A DNA stretch of 64,000 nucleotides, taken from NCBI RefSeq assembly GCF_030450125.1, contig NZ_CP123923.1, forward strand, positions 6,729,001-6,793,000. The letters are read 5' to 3'. Positions within the stretch are counted from its first letter, which is position 1. Every line of letters begins with the position of its first letter. The notes beneath the pieces are model-generated. The model did no database searches, had not been told where the DNA came from, and saw nothing but the letters and a program-made list of their open reading frames with translations. The translations under genes and the position numbers were made by a program. The DNA is from Streptomyces sp. WP-1. GTDB taxonomy: Bacteria; Actinomycetota; Actinomycetes; Streptomycetales; Streptomycetaceae. Positions 27,353-35,384 of the stretch are shown in pieces.

Positions 27353-27400
27353 CGTTGACGGTGGCTGATCGCGCAGTTCCCCGCGCCCCTTCGGGGCACC
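27353..27400 (-). repeat. Interspersed intergenic repeat, copy 1
   Basis: Shares with 34613-34652 a near-identical block GTGGCTG(A/G)TCGCGCA then TTCCCCGCGCCCCTT. In this copy the end folds as GCCCC-TTC-GGGGC (27385-27397). I recognise this as a widespread Streptomyces intergenic element of terminator type. It lies between convergent acyl-CoA dehydrogenase and cupin genes, where it may terminate both. Confidence 0.65.
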
Positions 27401-27404
27401 CGGC

Positions 27405-27950
27405 TCAGCGGTGTTTCAAAGGCGTCAGCTGTTCGATGTCGTACTTCAGCCGCAACGCCTCTATCGCCTCCTGGTCGGGCGGGCCGCCGTCGCGGAGGAT
27501 TTCGAGGAGTTCCTCGAAATAGCGCTCGTGATCGGGCGGCGGGCTCGCCTGGAAGAACATCTTGGCGGGGGTGTCCGTGGGGTTCGCGAAGGCGTGCGGA
27601 CAGCCCGGCGGTACGACGATCACCGTGCCCGGGGTCGCCCGGACCACCCGGTTGCCCGAACTCGACTCCCACCCCTTCCAGCTGTCGGGGGTGCGGATGC
27701 GGGGCTCGAAGGCGAGCACGTCCAGCTCGCCCTCCAGGACGTAGAACAACTCCTCGCTGCGGGTGTGCACATGGGCGCCGACGTCGAAGCCCGGAGGGAC
27801 CTCCACCTCGAAGGTGGAGGCCATCCGCGAGTGCGTGCCGGTGACCTTGAACGTGACCCGCTGTGCGGGCGTCTCCACCACCCGGCCCTGGCCCGGCGGC
27901 ACGAGCAGCCCGTCGACCGATGCCGATGTCAGCCCTTCGACCGTCGTCAT
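27405..27950 (-). CDS. MomA-like cupin, quinone-forming monooxygenase
   Basis: 181 residues, single cupin barrel. Metal motif 1 is GAHVHTRSEELFYVLEGE (about 58-75; HxH...E) and motif 2 PGCPHAFANPTD (about 113-124). In Streptomyces, cupins encoded beside THN synthase (MomA) oxidise 1,3,6,8-tetrahydroxynaphthalene to flaviolin. Gene order rppA-P450-cupin with 7-nt spacing to the P450 gene makes that role likely here. Confidence 0.82.
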   Translation of the reverse strand: MTTVEGLTSASVDGLLVPPGQGRVVETPAQRVTFKVTGTHSRMASTFEVEVPPGFDVGAHVHTRSEELFYVLEGELDVLAFEPRIRTPDSWKGWESSSGNRVVRATPGTVIVVPPGCPHAFANPTDTPAKMFFQASPPPDHERYFEELLEILRDGGPPDQEAIEALRLKYDIEQLTPLKHR

Positions 27951-27957
27951 CGCCGGA

Positions 27958-29181
27958 TCACCACATCACGGGCAGGGCCTCGGGACCGCGGATCAGCGCG
28001 CCCTTCTTGAAGGGCACCTCCTCGGCCGGCACGGCCAGCTTCAGCCCCGGGATCCGGTCCAGCAGCGCGTCGACCAGCAGCTCGGACTCCAGCCGGGCGA
28101 GCTGTCCGCCCGGGCAGTAGTGCGGCCCGAAGCCGAACGACACATGCGGGTTGGGACACCGGGAGAAGTCGATCTCCTCCGGGTCGGGGAAGACCTCCGG
28201 GTCGCGGTTCGCGGCCAGGTACGACACGTAGACCGCGTCGCCCGCGCGGATGCGCACGCCCCTGATCTCCACGTCCTCCAGGGCGATCCGGGACAGGCCG
28301 ACCGCGTTGCGGTGCGGGATGTACCGCAGCAGCTCGTCGATCGCCTTCGGGCGGATCTCCGGTTCGCGGCGCAGCCGTTCGGCCAGTTCGGGGCGGGTCA
28401 GCAGCAGATAGAACATCTGCCCGCTGTTGTTGGTGACCGCCTCGCCGCCGATCTGGAGGAGGACGGCGAGTCCGACGGCCTCCTCCAGGGTGACCTCGCC
28501 CTCGCTCACGGCGGCGCCCAGCAGCGAGGTGACGTCCTCGGCCGTGCTGCCCGCGCGCGCCCCGACGAGGCCGGAGAAGTACGCGCTCATCTCGCGCTTG
28601 GCCCGCTCGCTGACCTCCTTGCCGTGCGCGGAGGACAGGATCAGCTGGGTCCACTCGTGCATGTCGTGCCGGTCGGCGGCCGGGACGCCCATCAGCTCGC
28701 AGATCACCGCGATCGGGAACGGGCTGAGGATCGCCGCCGTCAGATCGGCCGGCGGGCCGTCCTTCAGGAGCTGGTCGATCTGCTCGTCCAGCATGCCGCG
28801 CGCCTTCTCCCGCACCCGCTCCACGCCCTTGGCGGTGAAGGCCGCGGTGACCGAGCGGCGCAGCCGCGTGTGGTCGGGCGGGTCCAGGAAGCCGACCGCG
28901 CCGCGGTCCGGGATGAAGTGCGGGGCGAGCCGGGTGACCGGCTTGTCCATGACCGCCTCGCGGCCGAAGCGCGGGTCGTTGGTCACCATGCGCACATCGT
29001 CGTGCCGGGTGATCAGCCACGCCCAGCCCTCGCCGTTGGGCAGCTGGATCCGGGTGACCGGGCCCTCGCGCATCAGCTCGGCGAGCACCGGGTCGAAGTC
29101 GGTTCCGTCGAGGTCGAGCGCCGGCCAGTGGCGGACCGGCGGCACGGCCTCGGTGAGCGTCGCCTCCTCGGTCTCCGTCAT
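27958..29181 (-). CDS. CYP158A-like cytochrome P450 (biflaviolin synthase type)
   Basis: 407 residues. The heme-ligand Cys356 is in FGFGPHYCPGG, with the ExxR motif in the K helix (EIRPKAIDELLRYIPHR region). In the I helix, the position of the usual conserved threonine reads IGGEAVTNN with Ala248; loss of this Thr is known in CYP158A2, which couples flaviolin into biflaviolin and triflaviolin pigments. The start overlaps the rppA stop (ATGA), so the pathway genes are translationally coupled. Confidence 0.92.
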   Translation of the reverse strand: MTETEEATLTEAVPPVRHWPALDLDGTDFDPVLAELMREGPVTRIQLPNGEGWAWLITRHDDVRMVTNDPRFGREAVMDKPVTRLAPHFIPDRGAVGFLDPPDHTRLRRSVTAAFTAKGVERVREKARGMLDEQIDQLLKDGPPADLTAAILSPFPIAVICELMGVPAADRHDMHEWTQLILSSAHGKEVSERAKREMSAYFSGLVGARAGSTAEDVTSLLGAAVSEGEVTLEEAVGLAVLLQIGGEAVTNNSGQMFYLLLTRPELAERLRREPEIRPKAIDELLRYIPHRNAVGLSRIALEDVEIRGVRIRAGDAVYVSYLAANRDPEVFPDPEEIDFSRCPNPHVSFGFGPHYCPGGQLARLESELLVDALLDRIPGLKLAVPAEEVPFKKGALIRGPEALPVMW

Positions 29182-30242
29182 CGCCCGCCCCCGTCGCCGT
29201 CGCTCCAGCGGCCGACCGTCATCTCGGCGGTGATGCCGGGGCCGAAGCCGGCGAGCAGCCCGCGCGCCCGCTCCTCGGCGCCGCCCTCGTCGAACAGCCG
29301 GCGCAGCGCGTCCAGCACGACGGCGCTCGCGATGTTGCCGTACTCGGTGAGCGTGGACCGGCTGAACCGGAACGCGTTCGGCTCGACCTCCAGGAACTTG
29401 CTGAGGTCGTCGAGGATGCGGGGGCCGCCGGCGTGGATGATGTAGAAGTCCAGGTCGGCCGCGTCCCAGCCGTGGTTGCCCGCCAGGTCCTTGAGCGCCG
29501 GGGCGAGCGGCTCCATGGTGGTCGGCACCCGCTTGTCCAGCAGGAAGTGGAAGCCGGTGGCCCGGACGTCGTAGGCGATCCAGTCCTCGGTCTTCGGGAT
29601 CAGGTAGGAGCCGTTGCGCTCCAGCTTGACGCCCCGGCCGCCGCGTCCGCGCACCACGGCGGCGGCGATGCCGTCACCGAACAGGCCGTTGGACAGCAGC
29701 GAGCCGACGCCGAGGTCGGTGGGCTGGTAGCACAGCGAGCAGAACTCGCAGGCCACGATCAGCGCGTTGGCGTTGGGGTACGCCGTGCAGAAGTCGTGGG
29801 CCCGGTTGATCGCCGCGCCGCCGGCCGCGCAGCCCAGCTGGGCGATGGGCAGCTGACGAGTGGTGCTGTCGAAGTCCATCTCGTTGATCAGCCAGGCCGT
29901 GAGCGAGGGCATCATGAAGCCCGTGCACGACACGTAGATGATCACGTCGATGTCGGTGGTCAGGAGTTCGGCGTCGTCCAGCGCCCGCTGGATCACCGCG
30001 GGCACCCGGGCCTTGGCCTCGTGCTCGTAGAGCTTGTTGCGGTCCTCGAAGCCGGGGTGCTTGAGGGTCTCCTCGATGGGCTGCACGATGTGCCGGGTCT
30101 TCACGCCGGTGTTCTCGATGAGCCTCAGTGCCAGCGCCAGTTGAGGGTGGTCCGCGTGGCGGGAGCGCGCCAGCTCCAGCGTCTCCTCCATCGTGATCAC
30201 GTGCTCCGGGACCGACACCGAGGGTCTGCACAAAGTCGCCAT
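29178..30242 (-). CDS. rppA: 1,3,6,8-tetrahydroxynaphthalene synthase (type III PKS)
   Basis: 354 residues from ATG 30242. Type III polyketide synthase with catalytic Cys138 (AQLGCAAGG), the His of FYIIHAGGP and the Asn of LTEYGNIASA. MATLCRPSVSVPEHVITMEET and FCTAYPNANALIVACEFCSLCY are typical of RppA. It condenses five malonyl-CoA units to THN. Leads the rppA-P450-cupin operon for a flaviolin-type pigment thought to protect against UV. Confidence 0.95.
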   Translation of the reverse strand: MATLCRPSVSVPEHVITMEETLELARSRHADHPQLALALRLIENTGVKTRHIVQPIEETLKHPGFEDRNKLYEHEAKARVPAVIQRALDDAELLTTDIDVIIYVSCTGFMMPSLTAWLINEMDFDSTTRQLPIAQLGCAAGGAAINRAHDFCTAYPNANALIVACEFCSLCYQPTDLGVGSLLSNGLFGDGIAAAVVRGRGGRGVKLERNGSYLIPKTEDWIAYDVRATGFHFLLDKRVPTTMEPLAPALKDLAGNHGWDAADLDFYIIHAGGPRILDDLSKFLEVEPNAFRFSRSTLTEYGNIASAVVLDALRRLFDEGGAEERARGLLAGFGPGITAEMTVGRWSDGDGGGR

Positions 30243-30294
30243 GAACCGTCCCTGCTTTCCGCGTGTCCGGCGGGCCTTCACCCACCGGTCAGAA

Positions 30295-30322
30295 GGTGGT
30301 TCACCTCAGGAGGTGCTCCACC
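30295..30322. promoter_or_regulatory. Nested inverted repeat upstream of rppA
   Basis: GGTGG-TT-CACCT-CAGG-AGGTG-CT-CCACC: a 5-bp inner palindrome (CACCT/AGGTG) inside an outer one (GGTGG/CCACC), 53 bp upstream of the rppA start. Another CCACC at 30282-30286 extends the pattern. Placed like an operator for the pigment operon. Confidence 0.4.
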
Positions 30323-30549
30323 CACCGTCACCCGTCAGGACCACGATCTCGCGCTGGGTTACTCCGAACCGGGGACCCCGGGACAGGCTCGAAGGAGGAC
30401 TTCCGAGGCCGGACGAGGGAAATATCCACGCCGACCGTTACCGCGAAAGCCCTGCTGGGGACGGCCGCCGAGGCCTCGCCCCGGGCCCCGCGGCCGACCG
30501 GGCCGCGCCGCTCGCCGAACGCGGCTGAGAACCGGTCGAGACCCTCGCC

Positions 30550-31050
30550 ATGTCGGCCCTGGAGCAACGGTGGGTGATCACCACCGACCGGGCCGCCTTC
30601 GAACACCTGGCCGCCGGGAGCCTCGCCGCCCTGGCCGAGGCGTGCGGGGGCACGGCGGAACGCGCGCGGGTACGCCCCCCGGCTCGGCTGCCCGTCATGC
30701 CCGGGACGTACGTCGCCCGGCTCGCCCTCCACGCGCTCCCGGCGGGCGTGGTCGTGGCCCTGAGGGTCAACTCCTCGGCGCGGGGCGGCTGCTGTGAACG
30801 CCTACGGCGCCCCGCTGCTGTGCGCGATGCACGCGACGTCGATACGGTCGGCCAGCTTGGCGAGTTCGATCGTCAGCTCGGCCACCGTGTCCTCGTCCAG
30901 CCCCTGTTCCCCGGTCTCGACCAGCCGCAGCCAGCGCCCGCCCACGGTCCGCAACAACTTGCTCACATCGGCGGCGGCCACCTGAAGGGTCCCGTGGGCG
31001 TCGACGATCAGAGGCAGAGTCACTTCGCGGTTCACAAAAGAAGATGGTAG
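30550..31050 (+). CDS. Possible orphan or decayed reading frame
   Basis: The first 80 or so codons from ATG 30550 (MSALEQRWVITTDRAAFEHL onward) show strong third-position GC and protein-like composition. From about 30800 the frame becomes an antisense shadow of the small minus-strand gene, so the natural C-terminus is unclear: either the gene is truncated/frameshifted near 30790, or it is not real. No family recognised. The rest of the 30243-30801 gap holds the rppA promoter region and no other clear gene. Confidence 0.25.
   Translation: MSALEQRWVITTDRAAFEHLAAGSLAALAEACGGTAERARVRPPARLPVMPGTYVARLALHALPAGVVVALRVNSSARGGCCERLRRPAAVRDARDVDTVGQLGEFDRQLGHRVLVQPLFPGLDQPQPAPAHGPQQLAHIGGGHLKGPVGVDDQRQSHFAVHKRRW
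30802..31023 (-). CDS. Small conserved-looking hypothetical protein
   Basis: 73 residues if started at GTG 31023 (VTLPLIVDAHGTLQVAAADV). GTG 31035 or 31065 would lengthen it, but the added codons (AGG, TAT, TCT, TCT, TTT) are unlike coding sequence here. Contains LLRTVGGRWLRLVETGEQGL then an acidic amphipathic helix. Last gene of the ligase-NUDIX-aldehyde dehydrogenase group, 38 nt after the previous stop. Function unknown. Confidence 0.6.
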   Translation of the reverse strand: MTLPLIVDAHGTLQVAAADVSKLLRTVGGRWLRLVETGEQGLDEDTVAELTIELAKLADRIDVACIAHSSGAP

Positions 31051-31061
31051 CCGCGCATACC

Positions 31062-32447
31062 TCACGCACTCTGCCAAACCGTGGTGATGTTGCAGAACTC
31101 CCGCATTCCGTGCCCGGACAGCTCACGTCCGTACCCCGAGCGCTTCACACCGCCGAAGGGGAACGCCGGATGGGAGGCGGTCATCCCGTTGACGTACACC
31201 GCCCCGGCCTCCAGGTCCCGCGCGAACCGCTCGACTTCGCTCTCCTCGCGCGTCCACACATTCGAACTCAGCCCGAACGGGGAGTCGTTGGCGATGAGCA
31301 GCGCCTCGTCCAGGTCGTCGGCCCGGTACAGCGTGGCGACCGGTCCGAACGCCTCCTCGCGGTGGACGCGCATCTCGCGGGTGATCCCGGCGAGCACGGT
31401 CGGCGGGTAGTACCAGCCGGGCCCGTCGGGGCGGGCGCCACCGCACAGCACCTCGGCCCCGGAGCGCTTCGCGTCGTCGACCAGCTCCTCCAGGTCCGTG
31501 CGGCCCTGCTCGCTGGAGAGCGGTCCGACCTCGGTGTCCTCCTCCAGCGGGTCGCCGACCTTGAGCGCCTTCATGCCCGCCACGAACCGCTCGGCGAAGG
31601 CGTCGTAGACATCGCGGTGCACGATGAACCGCTTGGCGGCGATGCAGGACTGCCCGTTGTTCTGCACGCGCGCGGTCACCGCGACCTCGGCGGCCCGGTC
31701 GACGTCGGCGGAGGGCATGACCACGAACGGGTCGCTGCCGCCCAGCTCCAGGACCGTCTTCTTGATCATCTTCCCGGCGGTGGCGGCGACCGCGCGCCCG
31801 GCGGGCTCGCTGCCCGTGAGGGTGGCCGCCTTGATCCGCTCGTCGCGCAGCAGGTCGTCCACCGCGGCGGAGCCGACCAGCAGCGTCTGGAAACAGCCCT
31901 CGGTGAAGCCCGCCCGGTGGAAGAGGTCCTCCAGGTACAGGGCCGTCTGCGGCACGTTGGAGGCGTGCTTGAGCAGGCCCACGTTGCCCGCCATCAGCGC
32001 GGGCGCGGCGAACCGGATCACCTGCCAGAGCGGGAAGTTCCAGGGCATCACCGCGAGCACCGGGCCCAGCGGGCGGTAGCGGACCCGCACCCGGGCCGCC
32101 CCGGAGTCGCGGACGTCCGCCTCGGCGGGCTCCTCGTCGGCGAGCAGGGCCTCGGCGTGCTCCGCGTACCAGCGCATGGTCTTGGCGCACTTGACGGCCT
32201 CCGCGCGGGCCTGCTTGACCGGCTTGCCCATCTCGGTGGTCATGACCCTGCCGATCTCCTGCTGGTCCTCCTCCAGCAGGTCGGCGGCCCGGTTCAGCAG
32301 CCGGGCGCGCTCGGCGAACGAGGTCGTCCGGTACGTGCGGAACGTGGCCTCGGCGAGCTGGAGCCGGCGTTCCAGCTCCTCCTCGCCCATGGCCTCGTAC
32401 GTCTTGAGCGTCTCGCCGTTCGCCGGGTTCACCGTCGCGATGGGCAT
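31062..32447 (-). CDS. NAD(P)-dependent succinate-semialdehyde-type aldehyde dehydrogenase
   Basis: 461 residues. Aldehyde dehydrogenase fold: MPWNFPLWQVIR (about 134-145), the cofactor loop TGSEPAGRAVAA, catalytic Glu in VLELGGSDPF and catalytic Cys in NNGQSCIAAKRF (about 264-275). The form TYRTTSFAERARLLNRAADLLE and the overall match are of GabD/SSADH type, oxidising succinate semialdehyde or a similar short aldehyde. 77 nt after the NUDIX gene. Confidence 0.9.
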   Translation of the reverse strand: MPIATVNPANGETLKTYEAMGEEELERRLQLAEATFRTYRTTSFAERARLLNRAADLLEEDQQEIGRVMTTEMGKPVKQARAEAVKCAKTMRWYAEHAEALLADEEPAEADVRDSGAARVRVRYRPLGPVLAVMPWNFPLWQVIRFAAPALMAGNVGLLKHASNVPQTALYLEDLFHRAGFTEGCFQTLLVGSAAVDDLLRDERIKAATLTGSEPAGRAVAATAGKMIKKTVLELGGSDPFVVMPSADVDRAAEVAVTARVQNNGQSCIAAKRFIVHRDVYDAFAERFVAGMKALKVGDPLEEDTEVGPLSSEQGRTDLEELVDDAKRSGAEVLCGGARPDGPGWYYPPTVLAGITREMRVHREEAFGPVATLYRADDLDEALLIANDSPFGLSSNVWTREESEVERFARDLEAGAVYVNGMTASHPAFPFGGVKRSGYGRELSGHGMREFCNITTVWQSA

Positions 32448-32524
32448 GGCTGACCTCCCCTGGGAGCGGGCTGTGCTTCGACCTTCGCGCGCGGCCCGCC
32501 GGGGCGCAACGCCAGGTCACCTGT

Positions 32525-32998
32525 TCAGTCCGAGTGCTCCGCCAGCCGGTCGAGAAACGCGGCCTGCGCCGTGACGATCACCTCGCGGGCCTTCGCCAGG
32601 CCGAGCCAGGCCACCCGGTCCAGCTCCGGGAACTCCGTCTGCCGCCCCGAGCGCGGCGGCCACTCCATGGTGAAGGTGCCGGGGCTGAAGCCGGTCAGGT
32701 CCGGGTCCCCGGCCAGCGCCCAGGCCGTGACGACCTTGCCGTTGCGCTGCACCACCTCGCCGAGCGGTACGGCCTCCCCGTCGGGCGGCGCGAAGCCCAG
32801 CTCCTCCTGGAACTCCCGCAGGGCCGCCTCCCACGGGGGCTCGTCGGCCTCGTACTCGCCCTTGGGCACGGTCCAGGCGCCGGCCTCCTTCTTCGCCCAC
32901 AGCGGGCCGCCCATATGGCCGAGCAGCACTTCGAGCCCGTCGTCGGCGCGCCGGTACACCAGCAGTCCCGCACTGCGTTTCGTCGTACGCACCGTCAC
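32525..32998 (-). CDS. NUDIX hydrolase
   Basis: 157 residues from GTG 32998, overlapping the ligase stop as GTGA. The Nudix box is visible as GEYEADEPPWEAALREFQEELG (split: G...EEPxxAAxREFxEELG, about 46-67), with REFQEELG exact. It begins RTTKRSAGLLVYRRADDGLEVLL. Known homologues beside ligB-type ligases hydrolyse nucleotide substrates; the specific substrate is unknown. Coupling with the ligase suggests a nucleotide-pool or DNA-repair role, which is inference. Confidence 0.88.
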   Translation of the reverse strand: MTVRTTKRSAGLLVYRRADDGLEVLLGHMGGPLWAKKEAGAWTVPKGEYEADEPPWEAALREFQEELGFAPPDGEAVPLGEVVQRNGKVVTAWALAGDPDLTGFSPGTFTMEWPPRSGRQTEFPELDRVAWLGLAKAREVIVTAQAAFLDRLAEHSD

Positions 32999-34533
32999 GG
33001 TGTGACCTCCGGGTGGGCGGCGAGCAGGGCCTCCACGGTATCGGCCTCGGCGGGGCTCTTGTCCTCGCGGTAGCGGATCACGCGGGCGAAGCGCAGGGTG
33101 ACGCCGGCCGGGTAGCGGGAGGAGCGCTGGAGGCCGTCGTAGGCGATCTCCACGACGAGTTCCGGGCGCACCCGGACCGTCCCGCCGTCGTCCCCGACCG
33201 CGAGCCCGAGCAGGCGCTCGGTCTGCCAGGCGAGCAGCGCGTCCGTCATGCCCTTGAAGGTCTTGCCGAGCATCGCGAAGCCGCCGTCGGCGGTACGGGC
33301 GCCGAGGTGCAGGTTGGACAGCTTGCCGGTGCGTCTGCCGTGGCCCCATTCGGCGGCCAGCACCACCAGGTCGAGGGTGTGCACCGGCTTGACCTTGAGC
33401 CAGGCCGCGCCGCGGCGGCCCGCGCTGTAGGGGGCGGCCAGCGACTTCACCACCACGCCCTCATGGCCGCGGGCCAGGGTGTCGGCGAGGAAGCGCTGCG
33501 CCGCCGGGACGTCCCCGGGGCCCTCGGCCAGCGTGCGCCGGACCCGCATCGGCTCGGGCACCAGCCGGGCCAGGTGCGCGTGCCGCTCGGCGAAGGGCAG
33601 GTCGAGCAGATCGCGGTCGTCCGCCGCGAGGACGTCGAAGAAGACAGGGGAGACCGGGACCTGTCCGGCCGCCCGCGCCACGTCCGTGCGGGAGCCGACG
33701 CGGCCCGCCGTCTCCTGGAAGGACCGGGGCCGTCCGGCCGCGTCGAAGGAGATCACCTCACCGTCCAGGATGAACCGGTCGCCGTCCAACTCCAGTGCGG
33801 CGGCGGTCACTTCGGGCAGCCGGGCGGTGATGTCGTCCAGGGTGCGGGTGTGCACGCGGACCGTGCCGCCGTCCCGGTGCACCTGCACCCGGATGCCGTC
33901 CAGCTTCTCCTCCACCGCACAGGCGCCCAGTTTCTCCACGGCCTCGGCGACGGAGCTCGCGCTGTGCGCCAGCATCGGCAGCACGGGCCGGCCGACGGTG
34001 AGCCGGAACCGGTCGAGCGCGCCGGGTCCCTCGCCCAGCAGGGCCTCGGCGACGGTCTGGAGGGAGCCGGACAGCATCACCGCCCGGCGGACGTCCTGCG
34101 CCGCCGCGCCGGTCGCCCGGGCGAGGCCCTCCACCGCGACGGCGTCCAGGGCGCCCTGGCGGACCTCACCGGTGAGCAGGCCGAGCAGAAAGCGCTGCTC
34201 GGCCTCGGTGGCGGCGCCCATCAGCGCGCCGACGAGCCGGGCGCGCTCGGCCTGGGAACCGGCCCCGGACACCCGGCCCAGCTCGGTGAGGGCCGCGTCG
34301 ACCTCGTGGACGGTGAGCGTGGCCTCGGGCGCCGCCGGCACCCGCCGCCCCAGCACCTTCCACCCCACCCCGAGCCGCCCCTGCGGCAGCCGCCCCGCGA
34401 GATACGGGATGACGACGGGCACGTCCTCCGCCTCCGCCTCCCGGAACAGCTCGGCGAGCAACGCGACCTTCCGCGACCTGGCCGCCGTCGCCGCCACCTC
34501 CCCCGAAACCTCCGCGAGCCGACTGAGCAACAT
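32995..34533 (-). CDS. ligB: ATP-dependent DNA ligase
   Basis: 512 residues from ATG 34533. An N-terminal DNA-binding domain (about 1-170) precedes the nucleotidyltransferase core with adenylated K210 in EEKLDGIRVQVHR (motif I), FILDGEVISFD (motif III), EGVVVKSL (motif IV) and AAWLKVKP (motif V); the OB domain follows. This is the actinobacterial LigB/LigC-like single-subunit enzyme, dispensable next to NAD ligase. Coupled to the NUDIX gene. Confidence 0.93.
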   Translation of the reverse strand: MLLSRLAEVSGEVAATAARSRKVALLAELFREAEAEDVPVVIPYLAGRLPQGRLGVGWKVLGRRVPAAPEATLTVHEVDAALTELGRVSGAGSQAERARLVGALMGAATEAEQRFLLGLLTGEVRQGALDAVAVEGLARATGAAAQDVRRAVMLSGSLQTVAEALLGEGPGALDRFRLTVGRPVLPMLAHSASSVAEAVEKLGACAVEEKLDGIRVQVHRDGGTVRVHTRTLDDITARLPEVTAAALELDGDRFILDGEVISFDAAGRPRSFQETAGRVGSRTDVARAAGQVPVSPVFFDVLAADDRDLLDLPFAERHAHLARLVPEPMRVRRTLAEGPGDVPAAQRFLADTLARGHEGVVVKSLAAPYSAGRRGAAWLKVKPVHTLDLVVLAAEWGHGRRTGKLSNLHLGARTADGGFAMLGKTFKGMTDALLAWQTERLLGLAVGDDGGTVRVRPELVVEIAYDGLQRSSRYPAGVTLRFARVIRYREDKSPAEADTVEALLAAHPEVTP

Positions 34534-34612
34534 GCCCCCAGAGTGCCGCAGGGCTCCGCCGGTCGCGCGGTGCGGGCGCGATGGCCTTGGGTTCCGTTGT
34601 CCGCCGCGGGCC

Positions 34613-34652
34613 CGTTGTGGCTGGTCGCGCACTTCCCCGCGCCCCTTTGAGG
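34613..34652 (-). repeat. Interspersed intergenic repeat, copy 2
   Basis: GTTGTGGCTGGTCGCGCA then CTTCCCCGCGCCCCTTTGAG, nearly identical to 27353-27392. Lies between the divergent ligase and XRE-cupin genes, so it is not a convergent terminator here; the spread of the element rather than position seems to matter. Confidence 0.65.
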
Positions 34653-34684
34653 CGCACATGCGTGCGGCCCCGGGATTTGCGGGA

Positions 34685-34713
34685 TTGACAACTCGGCGTG
34701 CTGAATCTGCAAT
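34685..34713 (+). promoter_or_regulatory. Probable leaderless promoter of XRE-cupin gene
   Basis: TTGACA (34685-34690), 17-nt spacer, TGCAAT (34708-34713), 6 nt before the ATG at 34720. No ribosome site precedes the ATG, so a leaderless transcript is likely. Confidence 0.45.
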
Positions 34714-34719
34714 GCCCGT

Positions 34720-35295
34720 ATGAGTACCGACGATGTCCTGGCCGAGGTGGGTCCCCGGCTGCGCCGGATCCGCAAGGAGCGGGAGGTGACGCTGGCCGCC
34801 CTGTCCCGGGCCACCGGCATCTCCGTGAGCACCCTGTCGCGGCTGGAGTCCGGCCTGCGACGGCCCAGCCTGGAGCTGCTGCTGCCGATCGCCCAGGCCC
34901 ACCAGGTCCCGCTGGACGAACTGGTCGGCGCGCCGCCCGTCGGCGACCCCCGGGTGCGTGCCGAGCCGCTGCGGCGCCACGGCCGTACGTTCTGGCCGCT
35001 GACCCGCCAGCCCGGCGGCCTCCAGGCGTACAAGGTGCTCGAACCCAGGCGCACCGAGGAGCCGGAGCCGCGCAGCCACGAGGGGTACGAGTGGCTGTAC
35101 GTGCTGTCCGGGCGGCTGCGGCTGGTGCTCGGTGAGCACGATGTGGTGCTGGCGGCCGGGGAGGCGGCCGAGTTCGACACCCGCGTCCCGCACTGGTTCG
35201 GGTCCGCGGGGGAGGGGCCGGTGGAGTTTCTGAGCCTGTTCGGGCCGCAGGGAGAGCGGATGCATGTGCGGGCGCGCCCCGCCGCGCGCGCATGA
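34720..35295 (+). CDS. XRE-cupin transcriptional regulator
   Basis: 191 residues. An N-terminal HTH (LRRIRKEREVTLAALSRATG...STLSRLESGLRRPSLELLLPIA, about 14-62) is joined to a C-terminal cupin (HEGYEWLYVLSGRLRLVLGE, about 115-134; PHWFGSAGEGPVEFLSLF). This architecture usually senses a small metabolite. It may control the downstream oxidoreductase/acyl-CoA dehydrogenase operon that starts 89 nt later. Confidence 0.9.
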   Translation: MSTDDVLAEVGPRLRRIRKEREVTLAALSRATGISVSTLSRLESGLRRPSLELLLPIAQAHQVPLDELVGAPPVGDPRVRAEPLRRHGRTFWPLTRQPGGLQAYKVLEPRRTEEPEPRSHEGYEWLYVLSGRLRLVLGEHDVVLAAGEAAEFDTRVPHWFGSAGEGPVEFLSLFGPQGERMHVRARPAARA

Positions 35296-35384
35296 GCCTC
35301 CCGGGGGGTGTTCCCCGATAGGCAAGCGACCGCTTAGTATGCGAGCGGATCCGGTCGGACGATGCGGTCGCGTGGAGGCCCCGT

